A DNA stretch of 21,299 nucleotides from Candidatus Stahliibacteriota bacterium (GCA_030592225.1 JAUVJT010000014.1:1-21299); one strand, 5' to 3'; positions 1 through 5,902 are shown, counted from the stretch's first letter. Made by a program: numbers and translations. The notes: generated from the sequence alone by a model not told the origin.

Positions 1-118
1 CCGGAAACTGTATCTCTACCTCAAAGAGCTAGAATTCAGGTTTAATAACAGACAAGCTCCTGACTTATTTGGACTTATCAGTTCGCAGCTTGTCAAATCA
101 CTCCGGTTTCATGGATAA
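1..118 (+). CDS. ISXO2/IS1595-like transposase, C-terminal end (partial)
   Basis: An open frame enters from the left edge (codons from base 2) and stops with TAA at 116-118, giving 38 residues. It contains YLKELEFRFNNR followed by DLFGLISSQL. This resembles the C-terminal end of ISXO2-like transposases of the IS1595 family, which typically finish with a Y-L-x-E-F-x-F-R-F-N-x-R helix and a short LF-containing tail. Only the tail is visible, so it cannot be told whether the element is intact. The stop codon overlaps by 10 bp the 3' end of the converging membrane-protein gene on the other strand. No terminal inverted repeat was recognised. The family call rests on motif memory. Confidence 0.6.
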   Translation, partial: RKLYLYLKELEFRFNNRQAPDLFGLISSQLVKSLRFHG

Positions 119-456
119 TCACCTAGATTAATAACAAGAGAAAGAAAAAAACCAAAAATGGCCCACGCAGAGGTATACAGCAATCCAAAAAAGATAAGGG
201 ATGAGACGTAAAGCCAAATGAAAAATATAAACCTATTTACCAATTCATATTGTGCATTCAAAATCCTAGCCGGTATATTACTTGATCCAATTATTGATTG
301 AAATGAGATAACTAAATCACCCTTGTGTGCAAGTAAAAATATGTAGATTCCGACAAGGACAACAATTAGAGCTATTCCGTACAATAACGGTATTGTTTTT
401 AATGCACGGAAGAATTCTTTAATGTCGTATAAAGGATCATATTTTCTTTTTGACAC
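109..456 (-). CDS. small membrane protein, unknown function
   Basis: A 115-residue protein starting with GTG (454-456). I do not recognise the family. Hydrophobic stretches at about residues 23-43 and 73-110 predict two to three membrane helices; the N-terminus is basic (MSKRK). The gene is AT-rich compared with the Kbl and mutS genes. There is no Shine-Dalgarno sequence, but a promoter lies directly in front (TTGACT, 16 nt, TATTAT, then six bases to GTG), which supports both the start and the reality of the gene. It converges on the transposase fragment with a 10-bp overlap at the 3' ends, possibly from an insertion next to or into its tail. Confidence 0.7.
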   Translation of the reverse strand: MSKRKYDPLYDIKEFFRALKTIPLLYGIALIVVLVGIYIFLLAHKGDLVISFQSIIGSSNIPARILNAQYELVNRFIFFIWLYVSSLIFFGLLYTSAWAIFGFFLSLVINLGDYP

Positions 457-462
457 AACCCA

Positions 463-490
463 ATAATACCAGTTCGATTTGATAAGTCAA
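463..490 (-). promoter_or_regulatory. predicted sigma70-type promoter, leaderless start
   Basis: On the minus strand TTGACT (485-490) is followed by a 16-nt spacer and TATTAT (463-468). Only six bases separate the -10 from the GTG at 456, so transcription should begin at or within a base or two of the start codon. Confidence 0.7.
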
Positions 491-515
491 CTCTCAATTC
501 TTTTCCACCCCAATT

Positions 516-536
516 AATCTGTGTCATCTGTGGTTT
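516..536 (+). repeat. AATCTGTG / ATCTGTGGTTT phrase
   Basis: AATCTGTG (516-523) and ATCTGTGGTTT (526-536) sit side by side in the 190-bp spacer before the acyl carrier gene. The same words recur in the degenerate array near 14161-14250, and in inverted form as CCACAGATT near 3123. They look like remnants of one dispersed intergenic repeat. The function is unknown. Confidence 0.4.
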
Positions 537-550
537 ATCACCCTATCCAC

Positions 551-578
551 TTGCATCCTCCTCATATTTTAATACACT
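551..578 (+). promoter_or_regulatory. tentative promoter for acyl carrier/Kbl operon
   Basis: TTGCAT (551-556), a 16-nt spacer and TACACT (573-578) match the spacing seen at the other promoters here but are only 4/6 matches each. This would leave a leader of about 60 nt ending in an AAAGGAG ribosome binding site before the ATG at 648. Confidence 0.4.
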
Positions 579-647
579 ACTGGATTACTGGTGAGCGGCG
601 GACGTGTTACATCAAATTGAAATTAAAATCAAACAAAGGAGCAGAAG

Positions 648-911
648 ATGGAAGACGACGCCAAAGTGCGCGAAGTGGTACTTGAATACGTCAAGGAAGA
701 GTACGTTGAGGACGAGGACGAGGCCGAAGACCTTACGGCTGACACCCCGCTTATTACCGGCGGGATAGTTGATTCATTTTCGATGGTCTCGCTCAAGGTG
801 TTCCTTGAGAAGAAATACCAGATTCAGATTCCCGATGCCGACGCCACGCCTGAAGCGTTCGATACGGTCAATAAGATAATTGAGCTGGTCAAGCGCATCA
901 AGGGGGAGTAA
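648..911 (+). CDS. acyl carrier protein
   Basis: 87 residues, acidic, the size of a stand-alone acyl carrier protein. The phosphopantetheine site is visible as GGIVDSFSM, with Ser43 the expected attachment residue; it reads DSF where most ACPs have DSL. The following helix (SLKVFLEKKYQIQIPD) and the C-terminal helix fit the four-helix ACP fold. An AAAGGAG ribosome binding site precedes the ATG. The stop codon (909-911) directly abuts the ATG of the Kbl-like enzyme, whose ribosome binding site lies inside this gene, so the two are almost certainly co-translated. It likely presents an acyl chain to that enzyme (inference) rather than serving general fatty acid synthesis, since no fab genes are nearby. 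Confidence 0.93.
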   Translation: MEDDAKVREVVLEYVKEEYVEDEDEAEDLTADTPLITGGIVDSFSMVSLKVFLEKKYQIQIPDADATPEAFDTVNKIIELVKRIKGE

Positions 912-2159
912 ATGGCCTACAGCGACAAGGTTCGAGAGCATTACAAAAAGACCATCGCCGAGATACGCGAGGGCGGCCTGTTCAAGGAGGAGCGGTTCAT
1001 CCACTCCCCGCAGGACGCCGAGATCAAGGTTGAGTTCCCTGAGGGCGCCGAGCTTACCAAGGTCATCAACATGTTCTCCAACAACTACCTGGGGCTATCC
1101 TCGCACCCGGACGTGGTCAAGGCCGCGCACGACGGTCTGGACGCCCGGGGCTACGGCATGAGTTCGGTGCGCTTCATCTGCGGCACCCAGGACATCCACC
1201 GCGAGCTTCAGAATAAAATCAGTAAGTTCCTTGGCACCGAGGATACGGTGCTGTTCCCCTCGTGTATGGACGCCAACGCGGGCGTGTTCGAGGCGGTCCT
1301 GGGCGAAGAGGACATCATCATCTCGGATAGACTGGTTCACGCCTCGCTGATTGACGGCATCAGGCTGTGCAAGGCCCAGTACGACTCGTTCAAGCACATG
1401 AATATGGGACATCTGGAGAAGAAACTGCAACTGCACCAGGATAAGCGCATTCGCCTGGTGGTGACCGACGGCGTGTTCAGTATGGACGGCGACCTTGCTC
1501 CTCTGGACGAGATGGTTGCGCTGTGCGAAAAGTACGACGCCATGATTCTGGTGGACGATTCTCACGCCAGTGGATTTATCGGCAAGACAGGCCGGGGCGT
1601 CCACGAGCACTTCGGGGTTGTGGGCAAGATAGATATCATCACCACGACGTTAGGCAAGGCCCTGGGCGGCGCGTCGGGCGGATGCGTATCAGGCAGAGCC
1701 GAGCTTGTTGAGATGTGCAAGCAGCGCGCCAGACCGTATCTCTTCTCCAATACCATGCCGCCGGTTATCGTGGCCGCTGCATCAAAGGTGATAGACATCG
1801 TATCCGAAACCACCGAGCGCCGCGACAAGCTTGAAGCCAATACAAAGTACTTCCGCGAGAAGATGACCGAGGCAGGGTTCGACATCCGTCCGGGCGAGAC
1901 ACCAATCGTACCGGTGATGCTGTACAATGCCAAGCTGGCTCAGGATATGGCAACCGACCTGTACGCCGAGGGAATCTACGTTATAGGTTTCTTTTTCCCG
2001 GTGGTGCCCCAGGGCCAGGCGCGCATCCGCACCCAGCTCTCAGCCGCTCACGAGCGGGAGCATCTGGATAAGACCATTGCCGCGTTTAAGAAAGTCGGCG
2101 AGAAGTACGGCATCCTGGGTCTGAAGAAGAAAGAGATAATCGAGAAGTTCGGGCTGTAA
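912..2159 (+). CDS. kbl: glycine C-acetyltransferase-like PLP enzyme (alpha-oxoamine synthase)
   Basis: 415 residues, close to E. coli Kbl in length and in sequence along its whole extent. Shared segments include GLFKEER, NNYLGL, VRFICGTQD, SDxxxHASxIDG, TDGVFSMDG, VDDSHA, TLGKALGGASGG and RPYLFSN. Lys249 is the expected PLP-binding lysine, His143 should stack on the cofactor ring and Asp215/Asp216 contact its nitrogen. Family members join an acyl thioester to an amino acid with loss of CO2; Kbl uses acetyl-CoA and glycine to give 2-amino-3-ketobutyrate in threonine breakdown. No threonine dehydrogenase gene is adjacent. The coupled acyl carrier protein suggests the acyl donor here may be ACP-bound, as in 3-ketosphinganine-type synthesis (inference). 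The GGGGGAG ribosome binding site overlaps the ACP stop. Confidence 0.9.
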   Translation: MAYSDKVREHYKKTIAEIREGGLFKEERFIHSPQDAEIKVEFPEGAELTKVINMFSNNYLGLSSHPDVVKAAHDGLDARGYGMSSVRFICGTQDIHRELQNKISKFLGTEDTVLFPSCMDANAGVFEAVLGEEDIIISDRLVHASLIDGIRLCKAQYDSFKHMNMGHLEKKLQLHQDKRIRLVVTDGVFSMDGDLAPLDEMVALCEKYDAMILVDDSHASGFIGKTGRGVHEHFGVVGKIDIITTTLGKALGGASGGCVSGRAELVEMCKQRARPYLFSNTMPPVIVAAASKVIDIVSETTERRDKLEANTKYFREKMTEAGFDIRPGETPIVPVMLYNAKLAQDMATDLYAEGIYVIGFFFPVVPQGQARIRTQLSAAHEREHLDKTIAAFKKVGEKYGILGLKKKEIIEKFGL

Positions 2160-2168
2160 TTAATGCTC

Positions 2169-2189
2169 CTTTTGCGCTACGCGCAAAAG
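2169..2189. repeat. perfect hairpin CTTTTGCGC-tac-GCGCAAAAG
   Basis: A 9-bp perfect stem with a three-base loop, 10 bp after the Kbl stop codon. No T-run follows, so it is not a textbook intrinsic terminator, though it could stall transcription or protect the 3' end of the ACP-Kbl message. Confidence 0.7.
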
Positions 2190-2197
2190 ATCGCAAG

Positions 2198-2225
2198 GTA
2201 GGGGCGACGCATGCGTCGCCCCTAC
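2198..2225. repeat. perfect 28-bp palindrome
   Basis: Starts GTAGGGGCGACGCA and continues as its exact reverse complement with no loop. Palindromes of this GTAGGGGCGA...TCGCCCCTAC form are, from memory, dispersed in many environmental bacterial genomes. It ends 18 bp before the ATG of the Ymh-like gene, just upstream of its AAGGAGGT ribosome binding site. Confidence 0.85.
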
Positions 2226-2243
2226 ATGATTAAGGAGGTTTAA

Positions 2244-2960
2244 ATGGCTCTAAGCATAGAAGCCAAACTTCATGCCTTGAGGATCATCAAGGATGAGGGT
2301 CAAAAGAACTGCGTAACTCCTGAAAGGCTAATTGAGGGTAAGTCAGATGCCGTTTTGACAGAAAATGGAGATGGTGCGGTTTTTGCATCGGGTCAAGACA
2401 AGGTTAAAGGAACTAAGGATGAAATTTATGATTTTTGGGGTTTCCTTAGTACTCATACACCACCATATATAAGACCTGTGCCCCAAAACAATCCCGCCTG
2501 TTACGAATTTACTTCAGCAGGTAAGAAGTATTACGAACAACTAGAATCCCAGGGTGTTGAACCACTTGATGTCCCCCTGGATTCCGTCATCTTCAACGAG
2601 AAGCTCTTGGCAAAGGTTACGCCTGCTTTCGAGTCTGGAAATTACGACACTGCTATAAGAGATGCCTGTGTCCTTTTGGAAGAAGCGATCCGGGACAAGG
2701 CTGGATTAGAAGAAACTGTTTCTGGCCAAAAACTTGTTGTAGATGCACTGCATCATGATAAAGGGGTTCTTACATTCCCAGAATGCAAAAAGGCTGGGGA
2801 AGCGGAGGGTGTTTTCTTCCTGTATAGCGGGGTTATGGGATTTGCCAGAAATATCTCCGCACATCATACTAACAGATTAAACGGCCAACTAACAGCCCTT
2901 CAGATCGTCATACATATTGATTTCCTTCTACGGCTTTTTGATACGGCACAATCTAGATGA
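2244..2960 (+). CDS. Ymh/TIGR02391-like protein, HEPN-type C-terminal domain
   Basis: 238 residues. The C-terminal half (about 120-235) matches the layout of the Hypoth_Ymh/TIGR02391 family: FESGNYDTAIRDACVLLEEAIRD, a middle GxxL region, then GVFFLYSGVMGFARN and an R-N-x-x-A-H motif (Arg202 to His207). That R-x4-H signature is shared with HEPN-domain RNases, and Ymh proteins have been grouped with HEPN in published surveys. The N-terminal part (1-110) is unrecognised. Base composition is lower in G+C than the neighbouring Kbl gene, suggesting acquisition. A strong AAGGAGGT ribosome binding site sits before ATG, but no clear promoter was found, and the gene follows two palindromes. The function is unknown; a defence or phage-related role is only an inference. 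Confidence 0.75.
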   Translation: MALSIEAKLHALRIIKDEGQKNCVTPERLIEGKSDAVLTENGDGAVFASGQDKVKGTKDEIYDFWGFLSTHTPPYIRPVPQNNPACYEFTSAGKKYYEQLESQGVEPLDVPLDSVIFNEKLLAKVTPAFESGNYDTAIRDACVLLEEAIRDKAGLEETVSGQKLVVDALHHDKGVLTFPECKKAGEAEGVFFLYSGVMGFARNISAHHTNRLNGQLTALQIVIHIDFLLRLFDTAQSR

Positions 2961-3049
2961 GTGAGATTTAGTAGTGCCGGTCTTAGCGTGTCCCTGTTGG
3001 GTATGAAGCGTGCGGTCAACCCACGTAGTGCGAAGCTCAGCGTGTCCCT

Positions 3050-3075
3050 TGAGATGTCTACTTTACTGCATCTCA
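3050..3075. repeat. TGAGATG...CATCTCA hairpin repeat, copy 1
   Basis: Arms 3050-3056 and 3069-3075 enclose a 12-nt loop (tctactttactg) and are followed by TAGGGTA. A close relative at 13908-13934 has TGGGATGC/GCATCCCA arms around an almost identical loop. The A-T pair here is replaced there by G-C on both arms, so pairing is kept. Confidence 0.7.
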
Positions 3076-3093
3076 TAGGGTATTAGCTTCGCT

Positions 3094-3111
3094 GCGGGGC
3101 TAAAGCCCCGC
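3094..3111. repeat. GCGGGGCT-aa-AGCCCCGC hairpin
   Basis: 8-bp perfect stem in the spacer between the converging Ymh-like and FmdE-like genes. It could act as a two-way terminator, though no T-run follows on either strand. Similar GCGGGGCTTTAGCCCCGC words are common dispersed palindromes in environmental genomes (from memory). Confidence 0.6.
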
Positions 3112-3171
3112 GCTACATGCAACCACAGATTGTAGGAGCGATGCACAGTGTGCCCCTTGAGCGATCCGGGT

Positions 3172-3191
3172 GGCGGACTAGAGAGTCCGCC
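3172..3191. repeat. GGCGGACT-agag-AGTCCGCC hairpin
   Basis: 8-bp perfect stem with a four-base loop, 18 bp from the 3' end of the FmdE-like gene. Together with 3050-3075 and 3094-3111 it makes three unrelated hairpins in a 248-bp spacer. That spacer also holds three degenerate copies of AGCGTGTCCCTTG (near 2985, 3039 and 3147). Confidence 0.6.
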
Positions 3192-3208
3192 CTCCACCCA
3201 CCAGGTCT

Positions 3209-3652
3209 TTACCTCGTCGGTGTAAAGGGAGGAAATCTTACAACAAACAGTGAGCCTTCCGGCTCTGACAGCATTTGGCGGCCCAGGCGGTCGGCGGTTT
3301 CCCAGCCGTGGGCGGCAGCGATGCGCGCTTTGGTACGTTCGGTCAGGGAAATCTCAACCGATTTGGAGCCATCCTTTAGCTCGAAGCGAACCCGTGGTTC
3401 GCCCTCCCCGGATACGGTAATGTTGCCTTTACCCAGGGTACAGCAGGAGCCGAATTGAACCCCGTCGGTAAAGCAAGAGACCGGCGGTTCAAGACCGGTA
3501 AAGGTGCGGGCGCGTTTACAGAAAGGGTCTTCACCTAGCTCCCGGTTGGCAACAAGCCCGGCACGATACCCCAACACCACGTAAGGCCCGATATGTCCGT
3601 GAAAACGGTCAAGGAAAATCAGCGTCTCTGCGTCGGAAAGTTTTTTAGCCAT
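3209..3652 (-). CDS. FmdE-family protein
   Basis: 147 residues. The N-terminus carries FHGHIGPYVVLGYRAG (from residue 17) and the middle carries PVSCFTDGVQFGSCCTLGKGNI (from 57). These are hallmark segments of the formylmethanofuran dehydrogenase subunit E (FmdE) family. His18, His20, Cys60, Cys70 and Cys71 are candidate metal ligands; the Cys often found after FHGHx is Gly22 here. No other methanofuran or molybdopterin genes are nearby, so it is a stand-alone bacterial member with unknown substrate. The ATG has no Shine-Dalgarno but sits six bases behind a promoter. It is divergent from the first of the three tandem paralogs. Confidence 0.85.
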   Translation of the reverse strand: MAKKLSDAETLIFLDRFHGHIGPYVVLGYRAGLVANRELGEDPFCKRARTFTGLEPPVSCFTDGVQFGSCCTLGKGNITVSGEGEPRVRFELKDGSKSVEISLTERTKARIAAAHGWETADRLGRQMLSEPEGSLFVVRFPPFTPTR

Positions 3653-3658
3653 ATCGCT

Positions 3659-3686
3659 ATTCTATTCAACCTGGGGGACGTGTCAA
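3659..3686 (-). promoter_or_regulatory. predicted promoter, leaderless FmdE-family gene
   Basis: Minus strand TTGACA (3681-3686), 16-nt spacer, TAGAAT (3659-3664), then six bases to the ATG at 3652. A perfect -35 and a 5/6 -10 make this one of the clearest promoters in the window. Confidence 0.8.
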
Positions 3687-3812
3687 GAATCTTAAAAACG
3701 TAGCACGATAGATATTTGCGAAGACGAACCGGCCTTACGCCTGTACCCCGATCGGGTGTGAAGCGCCCCTGCCGGATATCAGGCCGACCCATGGCTATGG
3801 GGTGCAATTCAC

Positions 3813-3840
3813 TTGACAAATCATCAGAAAACAAGATACT
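3813..3840 (+). promoter_or_regulatory. predicted promoter, leaderless paralog 1
   Basis: TTGACA (3813-3818), 16-nt spacer, GATACT (3835-3840), then seven bases to ATG at 3848. GATACT is a 4/6 match to TATAAT but is repeated exactly before paralog 2. The 3687-3812 stretch between this and the divergent promoter holds only a weak GTACCCC-gat-CGGGT motif resembling the 67-bp repeat family. Confidence 0.75.
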
Positions 3841-3847
3841 AATACGT

Positions 3848-4429
3848 ATGGTAGAGGAAAACGTAGGCATTGCCCCGATGCTGGTACGGGGGATATCTCT
3901 CATTTCCTTCCGGGAATACGTTAAATCAAAGTTAAGCGGCAAAGATCTGGAGGTGTTCTTTTCGCGTCTATCTATCGAGGATCTTCAGATTATCCTTTCC
4001 GTCAATAAAAACGAGTGGCACCCGTTCTCTGTACAACGCCGCTTGCGCGAACAAATCGCAGCTTGGTTCAATCCGGAAAACCCTAAAGCGGCAATTTTTG
4101 ATGCATGTCTTTTTACTGCCGAATACGAGATGTCATCATTCCTCAAGGGAATAATGAGTTTTCTGCCCGTACACCTTGTGATGCGCCAGACGGCAAACCT
4201 GTGGGATAAGTATTACAAACCAGGCAAGATGAGTGCAATCTCTCTCGGCGATACGAGAGCCGCTCTGGAATTGACCGAGTTTCCGGCTGATAAACTCTTC
4301 GGCCCTACCATGACCGCATGGCTCACCATTGCCATGAAGCACCTTGGTCTTAAGAACCCTGAGGCATCCCAGACAGCAGACATACACGATGGCGACAACT
4401 GCTGGCGATGGGAGCTTTACTGGGAATAA
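3848..4429 (+). CDS. tandem paralog 1, CxHxGDxxCxWE family (motif degenerate)
   Basis: 193 residues using the ATG at 3848. An upstream in-frame start at 3716 exists but would read through the promoter, and the two paralogs begin at the equivalent point. The family shares LVRGxSxxxxxEYV near the N-terminus, NEWxPxxxxxRLRxxxxxxFNPxxPxxAxFD, a hydrophobic SFLxxIxxxLP segment (about residues 98-112), a [FY]YxxGxM stretch, ALELTEFPAD and a C-terminal motif. In this copy the motif reads TADIHDGDNCWRWE: Cys178 is Asp and Cys186 is Trp, with a Cys one position early. I do not recognise the family with certainty. Its layout recalls DUF2378/TIGR02265 and V4R-like ligand-binding domains. Predicted soluble. 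Confidence 0.85.
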   Translation: MVEENVGIAPMLVRGISLISFREYVKSKLSGKDLEVFFSRLSIEDLQIILSVNKNEWHPFSVQRRLREQIAAWFNPENPKAAIFDACLFTAEYEMSSFLKGIMSFLPVHLVMRQTANLWDKYYKPGKMSAISLGDTRAALELTEFPADKLFGPTMTAWLTIAMKHLGLKNPEASQTADIHDGDNCWRWELYWE

Positions 4430-4476
4430 CATTTCCAACAGAAATTACACCATTATTTGAGAACCCGTCCCCGGCC

Positions 4477-4505
4477 TTGACATAGTTTCTATAAAAGAAG
4501 ATACT
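4477..4505 (+). promoter_or_regulatory. predicted promoter, leaderless paralog 2
   Basis: TTGACA (4477-4482), 17-nt spacer, GATACT (4500-4505), then seven bases to the ATG at 4513. It lies in the 83-bp gap after paralog 1, so the second gene need not depend on read-through. Confidence 0.75.
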
Positions 4506-4512
4506 ACCTGAT

Positions 4513-5097
4513 ATGTCAAAGCAAACTTCCAAGACGCCTGAATTGTTCGTACGCGGTGTATCACTCATGGGGTTTTATGAGTACCTGCAATCTCGACTCC
4601 AGGAGCCTGAACTGAAACGCCTTATTGACCAGCTCCCAGACAAAACCCGCGAAGTTGTCCGCCATATCAAAAAGTGGGAGTGGTATCCGCTGGAGATGGA
4701 TCGTCATATGCGGGAAGCCATAGTCCGCCGGTTCAATTCCCAAAACCCGCGCGCGGCGGTCTTTGAGGCATCCTACTTTACTGCCGAGCACGATATCAAT
4801 TCGTTCCTGCGCGGGATATTCAGCTTTTTGCCCATACCGATGATCATCCGCCAGATAAAAACCGTTTGGAGCAAGTTCTATAAATCCGGCAACGTAGTTA
4901 CCGTACCGCTTCAGGACGGCGGGGTGGCCCTTGAACTTACCGAGTTTGAAGCCGATTACCTCTTTTGTCCCACCATCGAGGCCTGGCTCCTCGGCGCGAT
5001 GAGAACCATCGGGCTCAAGGAAGCGGAAGTCAAAGAGACTCGCTGCATACATAACGGCGACGATCGCTGTCGGTGGGAATTGCGCTGGAAGCAGTAG
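4513..5097 (+). CDS. tandem paralog 2, CxHxGDxxCxWE family
   Basis: 194 residues, collinear with its two neighbours. Visible landmarks are LFVRGVSLMGFYEYL (11-25), a charged segment with KKWEWYPLEMDRHMREAIVRRFN, FLRGIFSFLPIPMIIRQ in the centre, FYKSGNVVTV, ALELTEFEADYLFCP and the C-terminal TRCIHNGDDRCRWE with Cys178, His180 and Cys186. The C-H-GD-C arrangement resembles the end of V4R-type small-ligand or metal-binding domains, but this is a motif-level resemblance. There is no Shine-Dalgarno. The three copies diverge considerably in the N-terminal 30 residues and are most alike in the C-terminal third, which suggests old duplication with a preserved binding function (inference). Confidence 0.9.
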   Translation: MSKQTSKTPELFVRGVSLMGFYEYLQSRLQEPELKRLIDQLPDKTREVVRHIKKWEWYPLEMDRHMREAIVRRFNSQNPRAAVFEASYFTAEHDINSFLRGIFSFLPIPMIIRQIKTVWSKFYKSGNVVTVPLQDGGVALELTEFEADYLFCPTIEAWLLGAMRTIGLKEAEVKETRCIHNGDDRCRWELRWKQ

Positions 5098-5140
5098 AAT
5101 CCTTTCCCGATCTCCGCCCCCTGAAACGGCAAAAAACCAC

Positions 5141-5168
5141 TTGTCAAAGCAACTAAAACATATATACT
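5141..5168 (+). promoter_or_regulatory. predicted promoter, leaderless paralog 3
   Basis: TTGTCA (5141-5146), 16-nt spacer, TATACT (5163-5168), then six bases to the ATG at 5175. This is the third separate promoter for the three adjacent paralogs. Confidence 0.75.
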
Positions 5169-5174
5169 CTCGAA

Positions 5175-5768
5175 ATGTCAGAACAAGACGCTCATATACC
5201 ACAAACACTCGTTCGAGGCGTTTCAATCATTGCCATCAGGGAGTACGTAAATCATCATCTGGACGAGGCGGAGCGGAAGGGGCTCCTCTCCCGCCTGCCT
5301 GCAGAAGACGTACGGACAATCATCACTGCGGATAAAAACGAGTGGTATCCACTCGGTATAATAAAACGCCTGCGCGCAGAGGTTGCCAAAAAGTTCAACC
5401 CTGATGACCCGCGTCAGGCGGCCTTTGACATTGGTCTCTTTACGTCCACTTACGAACAGTCTTCGTTCCTGAAAAGCATCGTAAGGCGCCTTCCAATCCG
5501 CCTTATACTCAACCGGGCCGCATCCCTGTGGAGAAAATTCTACCGGCCTGGCGACATGACTCTGGTGGAAGCCAAAGAAGGCAAGGCAGTGCTTGAACTA
5601 AGGGGCTTTCCTCCTGAAGACCCCCTTCTTTGTCCTCAATTTACCGCCTGGTTCTTTAATGCCGGGCAAAACAAAGGGCTTAAGAATTTCAAGGTTGAAG
5701 AAACCAAATGCATTCATAAAGGAGACGACTGCTGTCGCTGGGAAGCCACCTGGAACCCGTACCCGTAA
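5175..5768 (+). CDS. tandem paralog 3, CxHxGDxxCxWE family
   Basis: 197 residues. It shares with the others LVRGVSIIAIREYV (13-26), KNEWYPLGIIKRLRAEVAKKFNPDDPRQAAFD, SFLKSIVRRLPIRLIL, FYRPGDMTLVEA and the C-terminal TKCIHKGDDCCRWE with Cys179, His181 and Cys187 (plus Cys186). It is closest to paralog 1 in the N-terminal half, yet it keeps the full C-terminal motif that paralog 1 has lost. No membrane segment or signal peptide is convincing. The gene starts leaderless with no Shine-Dalgarno and is followed within 10 bp by the hairpin repeat at 5775. Confidence 0.9.
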   Translation: MSEQDAHIPQTLVRGVSIIAIREYVNHHLDEAERKGLLSRLPAEDVRTIITADKNEWYPLGIIKRLRAEVAKKFNPDDPRQAAFDIGLFTSTYEQSSFLKSIVRRLPIRLILNRAASLWRKFYRPGDMTLVEAKEGKAVLELRGFPPEDPLLCPQFTAWFFNAGQNKGLKNFKVEETKCIHKGDDCCRWEATWNPYP

Positions 5769-5774
5769 CAACCC

Positions 5775-5851
5775 ATAACACCCCCGTACCCGTTCGGGGC
5801 ATTTTCACAATAAGCCGGAGCATACGCTCCGGTCACAAGGAGATAACACCC
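5775..5851. repeat. ~67-bp hairpin repeat, copy 1
   Basis: The unit begins ATAACACCC, then GTACCC-gtt-CGGGG, then ATTTTCACAATA, then a hairpin CCGGAGC-atac-GCTCCGG (5815-5832), and ends where ATAACACCC starts again at 5843. The same order occurs at 13735 and 13803 with different hairpin arms. It may double as the transcript end of paralog 3. Confidence 0.75.
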
Positions 5852-5902
5852 TCGCAACACACCACTTAAACCGGGAACTCGACTTGATCACAAACTCAAG
5901 GG

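Noticed and set aside
1095..1610. 171-residue minus-strand frame inside the Kbl gene
   Set aside because: Antisense shadow of a well-supported gene in high-G+C sequence.
912..2159. Calling the PLP enzyme a serine palmitoyltransferase
   Set aside because: Signature segments (VRFICGTQD, HASLIDG, RPYLFSN) follow Kbl closely; the ACP neighbour alone is not enough.
3716..3847. Longer start for tandem paralog 1
   Set aside because: The extra 44 residues have no match in the other paralogs and cross the predicted promoter.
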